Below are positions 45,229 to 53,657 of a stretch of 64,000 nt of DNA, in pieces (within the stretch, counting starts at the first letter, position 1; each line of letters starts with the position of its first letter). Under the pieces are notes generated by a model that saw only the letters and a program-made list of their open reading frames with translations, made no database searches and was not told the DNA's origin. Source of the DNA: Catellatospora paridis (GTDB lineage Bacteria; Actinomycetota; Actinomycetes; Mycobacteriales; Micromonosporaceae). Made by a program: the position numbers and the translations under genes. Location of the stretch: the NCBI RefSeq assembly GCF_009720365.1, contig NZ_ML769312.1, positions 992,001-1,056,000 of the forward strand, written 5' to 3'.

Positions 45229-46107
45229 ATGGCGTACGCCATGCCCGGTTTCGATTATCAGCGCGTCACGGTCGACGACGACGTGGCGCTGAACGTGGCG
45301 GTGGGCGGTTCCGGCAGCCCGGTCGTGCTGCTGCACGGTTTCCCGCAGACCCACCTGATGTGGCGGCACGTCGCCGCGGACCTGGCCGCCGATCACACCG
45401 TGATCTGCCCCGACCTGCGCGGATACGGGGCCAGCGACAAACCCGCCGAGCACGGCCCACACACCTATGCCAAGCGGACCATGGCCGCCGACGTGGTGGC
45501 GCTGGCGCGGGCGCTCGGCCATGAGCGGTTCGCGCTGGCCGGGCACGACCGCGGCGCACTGGTCGCGGTGCGAGCGGGGCTGGACCATCCGCACGCGGTC
45601 ACCCGGCTCGCCGCGCTGGACGTGCTGCCGACCCTGGACATGTGGGACGTCCTGCACGGCGCGCAGGCGGCCGTGGCGTTCCACCTGTACCTGATGGCCC
45701 AGCCGCCCGGCCTGCCCGAACAGATGATCGGCGCGAGCGCGGACGCGTTCTTCGGGCACTTCCTGGACGTCTGGACCCGCGATCCGCAGGCCATCCCGTC
45801 GGAGATCCGCGCGGAGTACCTGCGGGCGTCGCGGGAGGCGGTGCCCTCGATCGTGGCCGACTACCGCGCCTCGGCGGGCATCGACGTCGAGCACGACCGG
45901 GTCGACCGGACCGCCGGGCGGCGGCTGGCCATGCCGGTCACGGTCATCCAGCAGGACTGGGGTGCCGCGCTGGGCTACGACGCGGCGGCGGTGTGGCGCG
46001 CGTGGGCCCCGGACCTGCGCCACCACATCACCTCGGCGGGGCACTTCATGGCCGAGGAGGCGCCAGCCGAGGTCGTCGGCGCGCTGCGCGCGCTGCTCGA
46101 CCGCTAG
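45229..46107 (+). CDS. Alpha/beta hydrolase, haloacetate-dehalogenase-like
   Basis: A 292-residue alpha/beta hydrolase close to fluoroacetate dehalogenases. VVLLHGFPQTHLMWRHV, CPDLRGYGASDKP, nucleophile Asp in LAGHDRGALVAVRAG and His in TSAGHFMAEEAP fit that group. It may hydrolyse carbon-halogen, ester or epoxide bonds. The ATG at 45229 follows GAGGAG. It is divergent from the BTAD regulator, which may control it. Confidence 0.83.
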   Translation: MAYAMPGFDYQRVTVDDDVALNVAVGGSGSPVVLLHGFPQTHLMWRHVAADLAADHTVICPDLRGYGASDKPAEHGPHTYAKRTMAADVVALARALGHERFALAGHDRGALVAVRAGLDHPHAVTRLAALDVLPTLDMWDVLHGAQAAVAFHLYLMAQPPGLPEQMIGASADAFFGHFLDVWTRDPQAIPSEIRAEYLRASREAVPSIVADYRASAGIDVEHDRVDRTAGRRLAMPVTVIQQDWGAALGYDAAAVWRAWAPDLRHHITSAGHFMAEEAPAEVVGALRALLDR

Positions 46108-46138
46108 CGTCCGGGGCCGCTGCGCGCCGAGGAGACCG

Positions 46139-46170
46139 GGCACGGTGCGGGGCCGGTCCCGCACCGTGCC
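46139..46170. terminator. Convergent terminator, 13-bp perfect arms
   Basis: GGCACGGTGCGGG (46139-46151) pairs with CCCGCACCGTGCC (46158-46170) around a 6-nt loop between the convergent hydrolase and SsuD-like genes. Confidence 0.8.
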
Positions 46171-46195
46171 GTGGCGGCACTCCGGTCCCGGGTTG

Positions 46196-47269
46196 TCACG
46201 CCGAGGTGCGCACCAGCGGCAGCACGTGCTCGCCGACCCGGCGGGCCTCCTCCAGGTGCGGCCAGGCCGACAGGATGAACTCGTCGACGCCCAGGGCGGC
46301 GTACTCGCTGATCCGCTCGGCGACCTCGGCGTAGCTGCCGACCAAGGCCGTGCCCGCGCCTTCGCGGACCAGACCCACCCCGGCCCACAGGTTCGGCGCG
46401 ATGACCAGGCTGTCCGCCCGGCCGCCGTGCAGGGCCGCCATGCGGGCCTGGCCGACCGACTCCATCCGGGCGAACCGCTGCTGCGCGGCGGCGATGCGTT
46501 CCGGGTCCATGCCCGACAGGAGCCGGTCGGCCTCGGCCCAGGCCTGCTCGGCGGTGGGCCGGGCGATCACGTGGATGCGCAGGCCCAGCCGCAGGGCACG
46601 GCCGTGCTCGGCGGCCAGGGCGCGCATCCGGGCGGCCCGCTCGCCGATCGCGGCCGGCGGCTCGCCCCACATCAGGTACACGTCCGACAGGCGCGCGGCG
46701 ACCTGCTCGGCGGCCGCCGACGCGCCGCCGAAGTAGATCGGCGGGGCCGGGTCGAGTGCCCGGCCGAAGCCGCCGGCCTCGACGCGGTAGTGGTCGCCCT
46801 GGTAGTCGAACCGCTCCCCCGCCCAGCAGCGCCGGATGACGTCCAGGCATTCCGCGGTGCGGCTGTAGCGCTCGCCGTGGTCGAGGAAGTCGCCGTACGC
46901 CCGCTGCTCGGCGCCGTCGCCGCCGGTGACGGCGTTGAGGGCCAGCCGCCCGCCGGACATCGCCTGGAACGCCTCGGCCTGCTGGGCGACCAGCGTGGGC
47001 AGCGCGAACCCGGTCCGGAACGCGACCAGCAGCTTGAGCCGCTCGGTGTGCTGGGCGACGGCGGCGCATACGATCCACGGGTCCGGGCAGGCCGCGCCGA
47101 CCGGGGTCAGCGCGGCGGTGAAGCCGGACTGCTCGGCGGCGCGGGCGACGTCGGCGAGGTAGCCGATCGACGCCGTGCGGGCGTGCCGGGCCGCACCCGC
47201 CGCCACCGTGGCCGAGCCGACCTCGGTGCCGTCGCCCGAGGTGGGCAGGAACCAGTGGAACTGCGTCAT
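46196..47269 (-). CDS. ssuD: SsuD-like alkanesulfonate monooxygenase (LLM family)
   Basis: A 357-residue luciferase-like monooxygenase. The N-terminus TQFHWFLPTSGDGTEVGS and LKLLVAFRTGFALPTLVA match FMNH2-dependent alkanesulfonate monooxygenases, which release sulfite from sulfonates. RLALNAVTGGDGAEQRAYGDF is another family segment. No FMN reductase lies next to it. The ATG follows GAGGAGAAC, and the sulfur-motif element lies 30 bp upstream. Together with tauCAB it forms an uptake-desulfonation route. Confidence 0.84.
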   Translation of the reverse strand: MTQFHWFLPTSGDGTEVGSATVAAGAARHARTASIGYLADVARAAEQSGFTAALTPVGAACPDPWIVCAAVAQHTERLKLLVAFRTGFALPTLVAQQAEAFQAMSGGRLALNAVTGGDGAEQRAYGDFLDHGERYSRTAECLDVIRRCWAGERFDYQGDHYRVEAGGFGRALDPAPPIYFGGASAAAEQVAARLSDVYLMWGEPPAAIGERAARMRALAAEHGRALRLGLRIHVIARPTAEQAWAEADRLLSGMDPERIAAAQQRFARMESVGQARMAALHGGRADSLVIAPNLWAGVGLVREGAGTALVGSYAEVAERISEYAALGVDEFILSAWPHLEEARRVGEHVLPLVRTSA

Positions 47270-47298
47270 CCGTGTTCTCCTCGCTCACCGGTCGGCTC

Positions 47299-47318
47299 AT
47301 TCCTACATTTCCGACCGG
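47299..47318 (-). promoter_or_regulatory. Sulfur-motif element before ssuD
   Basis: On the minus strand it reads CCGGTCGGAAATGTAGGAAT, aligning base for base in length with the elements at 39214 and 50521. It is 30 bp upstream of the start codon. Confidence 0.5.
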
Positions 47319-47445
47319 CCTGCTAGCTTATGCGCTCGGCACGGCGCGCGGAAGATCGCCGGGGCGCAGCGTGGCTCAGCCCGGGCTTTCGTGCGCGAAG
47401 TCGACGCCGCCGCGGTGGTCCCCGGCGCCCCAGGTCAGCCGCCGC

Positions 47446-47928
47446 CTACTGGAGCCCGGACCGCACCGAGGTGACGCGTCGGGTGTTGAAGCCGAGCCAG
47501 TGCATACGGCCCAGGTAGCGCGCGTGCTCGATCTTGAGGCAGCGGTCCACGATCACGTCCAGGCCGCCGTCCTCGGCGATCCGCGCGCCCTCGGCGTTGA
47601 CGACGCCGAACTGGCACCACAGGGCCCCGGCCTGGATCTCCACGGCCTCGCGGGCGATGCCCGGCAGTGCGTCCGGCGCGCGGAAGACGTTCACCACGTC
47701 CACCGGCACCGGCACCTCGCGCAGGCTCGGATAGCTCTGCTGCCCGAGGATCTCGGTCTCGCGGGGGTTCACCGGGATCACCCGGTAGCCGTGCCGCTGG
47801 AGGTAGTAGCCGACGAAGAAGCTGGCGCGCAGCTGGTTGCTCGACAGGCCCACCACGGCGATCGTCCTGGCGGTGTGCAGCACCCGCTGGATCGTCGCGG
47901 TGTCCTGGTAAGGACTGAGGTCGGTCAT
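47446..47928 (-). CDS. CoA-binding (YccU-type) protein
   Basis: A 160-residue CoA-binding-domain protein with Rossmann-like nucleotide loop TIAVVGLSSNQLRASFFVG, and GYRVIPVNPRETEILGQ. Homologues lie next to methionine biosynthesis genes in many actinobacteria; function is unproven. The ATG follows GGAGGTGA and starts 4 bp after the metY stop, so it is the last gene of the metX-metY operon. Confidence 0.85.
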   Translation of the reverse strand: MTDLSPYQDTATIQRVLHTARTIAVVGLSSNQLRASFFVGYYLQRHGYRVIPVNPRETEILGQQSYPSLREVPVPVDVVNVFRAPDALPGIAREAVEIQAGALWCQFGVVNAEGARIAEDGGLDVIVDRCLKIEHARYLGRMHWLGFNTRRVTSVRSGLQ

Positions 47929-47932
47929 CGCG

Positions 47933-49252
47933 TCACCTCCTGGCCGCAGCCGCGGCCACGTGGGAGAAACCCTGCTCCAGGTCCCAGATCAGATCGTCGA
48001 CGGACTCGGTGCCCACCGACAGTCGCACCGTGCCCGGCGCGACGCCGGCCGCCCGCAGCTCGTCATCGCCGAGCTGCCGGTGCGTCGTGCTCGCCGGGTG
48101 GATGATCAGGCTCTTCGCGTCGCCGACGTTGGCCAGGTGGGACCAGAGGGTCACACCCCGGATGAGGTCCTGGCCGCCGGCCCGCCCGCCCACGCAGTCG
48201 AACGAGAAGACCGCGCCCGCGCCCCGCGGTAGGTACTTGCGCACCAGCGGCTGGTGCCTGCTGGCGGGCAGCGCCGGATAGGTGACGTTGGCGGCCAGTT
48301 CGTGCGAATCCAGGAAGGCCGCGATCACCTGCGCGTTCTCGACGTGGCGCTGCATGCGCAGCGACAGCGTCTCCAGCCCTTGCAGGAACAGGAACGCGTT
48401 GAACGGCGCGAGCGCCGCGCCGAGGTCGCGCAGGGTCTCGGCGCGCAGTTTCATCAGGTATCCGTACGCGCCGAACGTCTCGTGGAACTGCAGGCCGTGG
48501 TAGGCCGGGGAGGGATCGGCGATCACCGGGAAGCGCCCGTTGGACCAGTCGAACGTGCCGGCCTCGACGACGACGCCGCCGATGCTGGTGCCGTGGCCGC
48601 CGATGAACTTCGTCGCGGAGTGGACCACGATGTCGGCGCCCCACTCGATCGGGCGGCACAGGTACGGCGTCGCGAACGTGTTGTCCACGATCAGCGGCAG
48701 GCCGTGCTCGTGCGCGATGGCCGCGACGGTCTCGATGTCCAGGACGTTGCCGGCCGGGTTGCCGATCGTCTCGCCGAAGAACGCCTTCGTGTTGGCGCGC
48801 ACCGCCTTGCGCCACGCTTCCGGGTCGTCGGGGTCGACCCAGGTCAGTTCGACGTTCATCTTGCGCAGCAGGTGTTTGAGCTGGTTGACGGTCCCGCCGT
48901 ACAGGGCCGAGGACGACACCAGGTGGTCGCCGGGTTCGAGCAGGGTGAACAGCGCGGCGGCCTGGGCGGCGATGCCGCTGGCGAACGCCACCGCGCCGCA
49001 GCCGCCTTCGAGGTTGGCGACGCGCTCCTCGAACACCGCGACGGTCGGATTCATGATCCGCGAGTAGGTGTTGCCGTACTCCTGGAGGTTGAAGTAGGCC
49101 GCCGCGGATTCCGGGTCTTCGAAGACGTAGCTGGTCGTCTGGAAGATCGGCACGGCGCGGGCGCCCGTGTTCGGGTCGGGCCGCTGCCCGGCGTGCAGTT
49201 GCCGCGTCTCGAACCCGAACGTGCGGTCCTGTTCGACGGGTCGGTCGGTCAC
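47933..49252 (-). CDS. metY: O-acetylhomoserine sulfhydrylase (aminocarboxypropyltransferase)
   Basis: A 439-residue PLP enzyme of the Cys/Met metabolism family. The PLP lysine is in VVHSATKFIGGHGTSIGG; the N-terminus GFETRQLHAGQRPDPNTGA and WSHLANVGDAKSL are typical of MetY. It makes homocysteine (or methionine) from O-acetylhomoserine and sulfide (or methanethiol). It starts with GTG, 19 bp after metX. Confidence 0.93.
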   Translation of the reverse strand: MTDRPVEQDRTFGFETRQLHAGQRPDPNTGARAVPIFQTTSYVFEDPESAAAYFNLQEYGNTYSRIMNPTVAVFEERVANLEGGCGAVAFASGIAAQAAALFTLLEPGDHLVSSSALYGGTVNQLKHLLRKMNVELTWVDPDDPEAWRKAVRANTKAFFGETIGNPAGNVLDIETVAAIAHEHGLPLIVDNTFATPYLCRPIEWGADIVVHSATKFIGGHGTSIGGVVVEAGTFDWSNGRFPVIADPSPAYHGLQFHETFGAYGYLMKLRAETLRDLGAALAPFNAFLFLQGLETLSLRMQRHVENAQVIAAFLDSHELAANVTYPALPASRHQPLVRKYLPRGAGAVFSFDCVGGRAGGQDLIRGVTLWSHLANVGDAKSLIIHPASTTHRQLGDDELRAAGVAPGTVRLSVGTESVDDLIWDLEQGFSHVAAAAARR

Positions 49253-49271
49253 GGATGCCTCTTCCTGCGCG

Positions 49272-50480
49272 TCATGCGGCTGCCTGCGCCTGCGCGAGGA
49301 AGCGGCGGATGATGGGGGTCTGCCGTGCCTCCTCCAGCAGGAAGCAGTCGTGCCCGTACGGGGCGTCGATCAGGTGGTACTCGACCGGTTTTCCGGAGGC
49401 GAGCAGGGCCTGCTCGATCTCGCGGGAGGCGGTCGGCGGGTACAGCCAGTCCGAGCTGAACGCGATCAGCAGCGTGCGTGCCGTGATGTCGCGCAGCGCC
49501 CGGGTGAGCGATCCGCCGTGCTGGCGGGCGAGGTCGAAGTAGGTCAGCGCCCGGGACAGATAGAGGTAGGTGTTGGCGTCGAAGCGTTTGACGAACGCGT
49601 CCGCCTGGTGGCGCAGGTAGTTCTCGATCTCGAACTCGGGTTCGCTGATGGTGTGGCGGATGTCGTCGGCGAACTGCAGCCGCCGGCCGAACTTGTCGTC
49701 CAGCGCCGGTGCGGACAGGTAGGTGATGTGGCCGACCATCCGCGCCAGGCCCATGCCGGCGTCGGGCGCCCGGCCGGTGCCGTGGTAGTGGCCGCCCTGC
49801 CAGGAGACGTCGCGCATGATGGCGTCCCGGGCGATCGCGTTCCAGGCCACGCCCTGCGGATGCAGCGCGTGCGTGCTGGCGATCGCGACGACCGCGTCGA
49901 CCTGGTCGGGGTACAGGACCGCCCACTGCATCGCCTGCATGCCGCCGAGCGAACCGCCGGCCACCGCGGCGAGCCGGTCGATGCCGAGTTCGCCCAGGAA
50001 GGCGCGTTGCGTGCGGACCATGTCGGCGACGGTGACGACGGGGAAGTCCGATCCGTACGCCCGCCCGGTCACCGGGTCGGTCGAGGACGGGCCGGTGGTG
50101 CCGCGGCAGCCGCCGAGCACGTTGGTGGACACCACGAAGTACCGGTCGGTGTCGAACGCCTTGCCGGGGCCGATCATCCCGTCCCACCAGCCGAGCGCTC
50201 GGCCCGCCGCGCCGTCGCGGGCCTCGGCGGCGAAGCCGTCGCGGGTGCCCGCCTGCGCCGGTGTCGTGGCGTAGCCGGCCGCGTGGGCGTCGCCGCTGAG
50301 GGCGTGGCAGACCAGGATGACGTTGTCTCGTGCGGGTGACAGGGCGCCGTAGGTCTCGTACGCCACGCGGATCGGCCCGAAGTCGCGGCCACAGTCCAAT
50401 CGGAGCAGTCCGGGCAGGTCGAGGTGCTGCGTGTCGACGCTGCCGACCGAGGCGGCGGGCAGGGCCGGGGGCGCGGTCAT
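49272..50480 (-). CDS. metX: Homoserine O-acetyltransferase
   Basis: A 402-residue alpha/beta-hydrolase-type acyltransferase. The nucleophile Ser is in VAGGSLGGMQAMQWAV; Asp and His lie at the C-terminus (YGHDCFLLEE). NVLGGCRGTTGPSS and the LSGDAHAAG loop are family hallmarks. It makes O-acetylhomoserine for MetY. ATG at 50480; the promoter region is shared with the divergent osmC gene. Confidence 0.93.
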   Translation of the reverse strand: MTAPPALPAASVGSVDTQHLDLPGLLRLDCGRDFGPIRVAYETYGALSPARDNVILVCHALSGDAHAAGYATTPAQAGTRDGFAAEARDGAAGRALGWWDGMIGPGKAFDTDRYFVVSTNVLGGCRGTTGPSSTDPVTGRAYGSDFPVVTVADMVRTQRAFLGELGIDRLAAVAGGSLGGMQAMQWAVLYPDQVDAVVAIASTHALHPQGVAWNAIARDAIMRDVSWQGGHYHGTGRAPDAGMGLARMVGHITYLSAPALDDKFGRRLQFADDIRHTISEPEFEIENYLRHQADAFVKRFDANTYLYLSRALTYFDLARQHGGSLTRALRDITARTLLIAFSSDWLYPPTASREIEQALLASGKPVEYHLIDAPYGHDCFLLEEARQTPIIRRFLAQAQAAA

Positions 50481-50520
50481 GGCTGGTCCTTGAAGGAGGG
50501 TCGGTGTAATGTCGTGTTGT

Positions 50521-50540
50521 CCGATAGGAATTATAGGATA
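50521..50540. promoter_or_regulatory. Sulfur-motif element between metX and osmC
   Basis: CCGATAGGAATTATAGGATA has two TAGGA words nine bases apart. The reverse strand contains TATAAT, a good minus-10 for metX. The element is 23 bp before the osmC ATG and 41 bp before metX. Confidence 0.6.
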
Positions 50541-50563
50541 ACCATGGAGAGGGGTACGCCGAC

Positions 50564-51112
50564 ATGACCATCGTCGATAACGGCGTCAACGTCAAGGCAC
50601 TGCTCGACGCCCGCGAGGTCCTCAAGGACGCCGCCGAAGCCGCCCAGTTCACCTGGCGCGCCACGTCCAAATGGCAGAAGGGCGTGCACAGCACCACGAC
50701 GATCCAGAACTTCTTCGGCCTGGGCCAGGAGCAGAGCCACAAGGCCGAGGCCGTCTTCGACGCCGACCACCCCGAGGTGTTCGCGGCCGAGGACAACGGC
50801 ATCACGCCGATCGAATACCTCCTGGTCGGCCTCGCGAGCTGCCTCACCGCAGGCGTGGCCTCGGTCGCGCAGAACCGCGGCATCCAGCTGCGCTCGGTCG
50901 AGTCCACCGTCGAGGGCAACCACGACATCCGCGGCATCCTCGGCGTCGACGGCGACGTCCGCAACGGCTTCAACAACATCAAGGTGACCTTCACCATCGA
51001 CGCCGACGCCTCCCAGCAGGAGATCGAGGCGCTGGTCGCCCAGTCACAGAAGCGTTCGGCCGTCTTCGACGCGCTCACCAACCCCACCGACGTCACCGTC
51101 GAAGTCGCCTGA
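50564..51112 (+). CDS. OsmC-family protein with a single cysteine
   Basis: A 182-residue OsmC/Ohr-fold protein. The conserved cysteine lies in VGLASCLTAGVASVA, but the partner cysteine of peroxidatic OsmC/Ohr proteins is absent: the matching region reads KRSAVFDALTN. It therefore cannot follow the classical two-Cys mechanism. The same class of single-Cys OsmC proteins often occurs with sulfur or flavin genes. The ATG at 50564 follows GGAGAGG. The FAD monooxygenase follows 13 bp after. Confidence 0.85.
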   Translation: MTIVDNGVNVKALLDAREVLKDAAEAAQFTWRATSKWQKGVHSTTTIQNFFGLGQEQSHKAEAVFDADHPEVFAAEDNGITPIEYLLVGLASCLTAGVASVAQNRGIQLRSVESTVEGNHDIRGILGVDGDVRNGFNNIKVTFTIDADASQQEIEALVAQSQKRSAVFDALTNPTDVTVEVA

Positions 51113-51125
51113 GGAGGGCCGGGCC

Positions 51126-52358
51126 ATCGAGCGCGCCACCACGGTCGTCATCGGAGCGGGACACGCCGGCCTGGCCGCCAGCCGTTTCCTCGCCGGCCGT
51201 TCGATCGACCACGTCGTGCTCGAGCGCGGCGAGGTGGCCAACTCCTGGCGGCGGGAACGCTGGGACTCCCTGCGGCTGCTCACACCCAACTGGCAGACCC
51301 GCCTGCCGGGACAGCGCTACGACGGCCCGGACCCCGACGGCTACCAGACGATGGGCGAGGTGACCGCGTTCCTCGACGCCTACGCCACCGCCTCGGGGGC
51401 GCCGGTCCGCACCGGCACGAACGTCACCTCGCTACGGCGCGCCGACGGCGGATACGTCGCGACCACGAGCAACGGCCGGATCCATTGCCGCACGGTCGTC
51501 ATCGCCAGCGGAGCCTGCAACCAGCCGACGGTTCCTCCGTTCGCCGAAGCCGTCCCCAAGACCGTCACGCGGCTGACCCCGTTCGACTACCGCGGCCCGG
51601 CCCAGCTTCCCGACGGCGGGGTGCTCGTCGTCGGCGCGTCGGCGACTGGAGTGCAGCTGGCGGCGGAGCTGCGCCGAGCGGGCCGGCCGGTGATCCTGTC
51701 GGTGGGCGAGCACGTACGCCTGCCGCGCACCTACCGCGGGCGCGACGTGCTGTGGTGGATGGACGCCTCGGGCCTGTGGGACCAGCGCTACGACGAAGTC
51801 GACGACCTCGCCCGGGCCCGGCGGCTGCCCTCGCCGCAGCTGGTCGGCACACCCGAGCGCACCACACTGGACCTCAACGCGCTCGCCGCCATGGGGGTCG
51901 AGCTCGTCGGCCGCCTGGCGGCGGTGCGCGACGGCCGGGCGCTGTTCTCCGGCGGTCTGCGCAACGTGTTCTCGCTCGCGGATCTGAAGTTGCGGCGGCT
52001 GCTGGACACGTTCGACGAGTGGGCCGCCGGTCGCGACATCGACGTCGACCCGCCCGAACGTTTCGCGCCGACCGCCGCGGCCGAGACCGCGCGACTCCAG
52101 CTGGACCTGCACAGCAGCGAGGTCCGCACGGTCCTGTGGGCGACCGGGTTCCGGCCCGACTACCGCTGGCTCGACGTGCCCGTCATCGACGCGAAGGGCC
52201 GGCTGACGCATGACGGCGGCGTGGTCGACAGCCCCGGGCTGTACGCGCTGGGGCTGCCCCTGCTGCGGCGGCGCAAGTCCACCTTCATCCACGGCATCGA
52301 AGACGACGCCCGTGACGTGATCGACCACCTCGCGCGCCACCTCGCCGCACCGAGATGA
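51126..52358 (+). CDS. FAD/NAD(P)-dependent monooxygenase, non-canonical start
   Basis: A 410-residue group-B flavoprotein-monooxygenase-like enzyme. The FAD loop VVIGAGHAGLAASRFLAGR begins six residues after ATC at 51126, and the NADPH loop VLVVGASATGVQLAAELR is near residue 165. GxGxxG and ATG motifs (VLWATGFRPDY) are intact. No ATG, GTG or TTG lies in frame between the osmC stop and the FAD loop. ATC at 51126 has GGAGGG seven bases upstream, so it is the likely start, or a base has changed. The first canonical start, GTG 51216, would delete the FAD loop. It is coupled to osmC. Confidence 0.8.
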   Translation: MERATTVVIGAGHAGLAASRFLAGRSIDHVVLERGEVANSWRRERWDSLRLLTPNWQTRLPGQRYDGPDPDGYQTMGEVTAFLDAYATASGAPVRTGTNVTSLRRADGGYVATTSNGRIHCRTVVIASGACNQPTVPPFAEAVPKTVTRLTPFDYRGPAQLPDGGVLVVGASATGVQLAAELRRAGRPVILSVGEHVRLPRTYRGRDVLWWMDASGLWDQRYDEVDDLARARRLPSPQLVGTPERTTLDLNALAAMGVELVGRLAAVRDGRALFSGGLRNVFSLADLKLRRLLDTFDEWAAGRDIDVDPPERFAPTAAAETARLQLDLHSSEVRTVLWATGFRPDYRWLDVPVIDAKGRLTHDGGVVDSPGLYALGLPLLRRRKSTFIHGIEDDARDVIDHLARHLAAPR

Positions 52359-52580
52359 TCTAACGCCCGCCTGGGCCAGGAGTGCGTGCGCCGAGCCGCC
52401 CCACCAGCCATGCCGAGGACTCGCGCAACGCCGCCTGAGGTCATCGACCCCCCGGGTGGCCCATACCAGGACCGCTGAGCACACAAGCCGTCGTTCTCCA
52501 ACCAGTCCGTCGAACTGTGCCGTTTCTTACGTTGATCATCTTGTCTTGCGCTCACCGCACGATCGTGCGAATCTCGTCGC

Positions 52581-52904
52581 GTGAGTACGCGCAGAGTGGC
52601 CGCCGACGTGAGGACCGTATTGGCGGCTGTGCAGAACCCGGCTGCGGTGTCCAGCAGCGATGCGGTGCTGGCCGCACTGGCGGACGCGCATGCCCGGCGG
52701 ATGCGGGCCGAGGAGGAGATCCGGCTGCTGCTGGCGTACGGTCGCCAGTTCGTGTATCCGCACCCGTACACGCTGGGTGAGCTGGCTTCGGCGGCGGGGA
52801 TGTCGGTGTCAGGTGTGCGCACCGCATACGGACAGCAGGACGTCGACAAGGTCTCGGCAGCGACCGGCCTGGAGCCCGTGCCCTCCGAAGGAGAGGAAAG
52901 TTGA
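52581..52904 (+). CDS. Small helix-turn-helix protein upstream of STAS
   Basis: A 107-residue protein starting at GTG 52581 with no clear Shine-Dalgarno. The C-terminal half has TLGELASAAGMSVSGVRTAY, a helix-turn-helix; the first half is helical. It is followed by a STAS gene one base later, so the pair is co-expressed. A DNA-binding partner for the STAS signalling protein is suggested by position only. Confidence 0.7.
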   Translation: MSTRRVAADVRTVLAAVQNPAAVSSSDAVLAALADAHARRMRAEEEIRLLLAYGRQFVYPHPYTLGELASAAGMSVSGVRTAYGQQDVDKVSAATGLEPVPSEGEES

Positions 52905-52905
52905 C

Positions 52906-53307
52906 GTGGAGGTCACAGACGTCGACGTGCACGGCGACGACCCGCGCGAGGCGGTCGTGGCCGTCTCCGGCGAGATCGATCTGACAGCCCGTGACGACCT
53001 GCTGAACACCCTTTACTCGGCAATCCACACGGCGGGCGTCACGAGAGTCGTCGTCGACCTCGCCCAGGTCTCGTTCATGGATTCGACCGGGCTGCATGTC
53101 CTGATCACCGCCCGTGAGCGCGCGCTCGGTTCGGGTGTCGCCTTCCACGTCGTCGGGGCCACCGGCATCGTGCGCCGGGTGCTGGCGGTCACCGGCCTGC
53201 TGAAGCTACTGGCCGGTGACATGGACGCCGATCCGGACAAACCGGCGCCGCCGCCCGCCACCGACCCGTCGCACGCCACGAGCCTGCCGTCGGCGACAAG
53301 GTCATGA
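52906..53307 (+). CDS. STAS-domain anti-sigma factor antagonist
   Basis: A 133-residue STAS protein. The phospho-Ser/Thr site is in VSFMDSTGLHVLI, and residues after 105 form a Pro-rich tail. The GTG at 52906 follows GGAGAGGAAAG. It is separate from the STAS/HATPase pair at 35787; a matching kinase is not encoded next to it, so the partner lies elsewhere. Confidence 0.82.
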   Translation: MEVTDVDVHGDDPREAVVAVSGEIDLTARDDLLNTLYSAIHTAGVTRVVVDLAQVSFMDSTGLHVLITARERALGSGVAFHVVGATGIVRRVLAVTGLLKLLAGDMDADPDKPAPPPATDPSHATSLPSATRS

Positions 53308-53371
53308 TGGTCGCCGAATCACTGCTGCCGCGGACGGCGGTTCGGGCCGGGCCGGGACGCTCGCCGTCCGG

Positions 53372-53500
53372 TCACCGGCCGGCCCGTGAGCGGCGCTGCC
53401 GGAAGGCCCGGCCGGCGAAGTAGCCGAGGATGGCGACCGTCACGGCCGCGACGGGCAGCACAAGAAGGATTTCCGTGGTGTTGAGGTTCGAGATCACCAC
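53372..53500 (-). CDS. Small single-span membrane protein, 42 aa
   Basis: A short frame from GTG 53500: polar N-terminus, one hydrophobic helix (ILLVLPVAAVTVAILGYFAG) and a basic tail (RAFRQRRSRAGR), giving a positive-inside orientation with N outside. There is no Shine-Dalgarno. A TATCCT-like minus-10 lies 5 bases before the start codon, as expected for a leaderless message. Function is unknown. Confidence 0.5.
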   Translation of the reverse strand: MVISNLNTTEILLVLPVAAVTVAILGYFAGRAFRQRRSRAGR

Positions 53501-53657
53501 GAGAGGATAGGGGTAAGCAGCCAAGCGTGTGACCCCGGCTAGGCCGAACGGCCGATGTCATCGATACGTCGCTTCCGCAGAGGCCCGCGCAAGGGCGAAA
53601 ACGCCTGGCCACCCCGCTGGTGATGTCGGCCGCGCGGGCGCCCTGGGGCTTGACCGC

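Noticed and set aside
43319-45292. A 657-codon plus-strand frame opposite the BTAD regulator
   Set aside because: The opposite strand carries recognisable DNA-binding and BTAD domains; this frame is low-complexity Gly/Arg/Ala.
50481-50563. A riboswitch (SAM or similar) before metX
   Set aside because: The metX-osmC gap is only 83 bp and lacks room and conserved stems for a known riboswitch.
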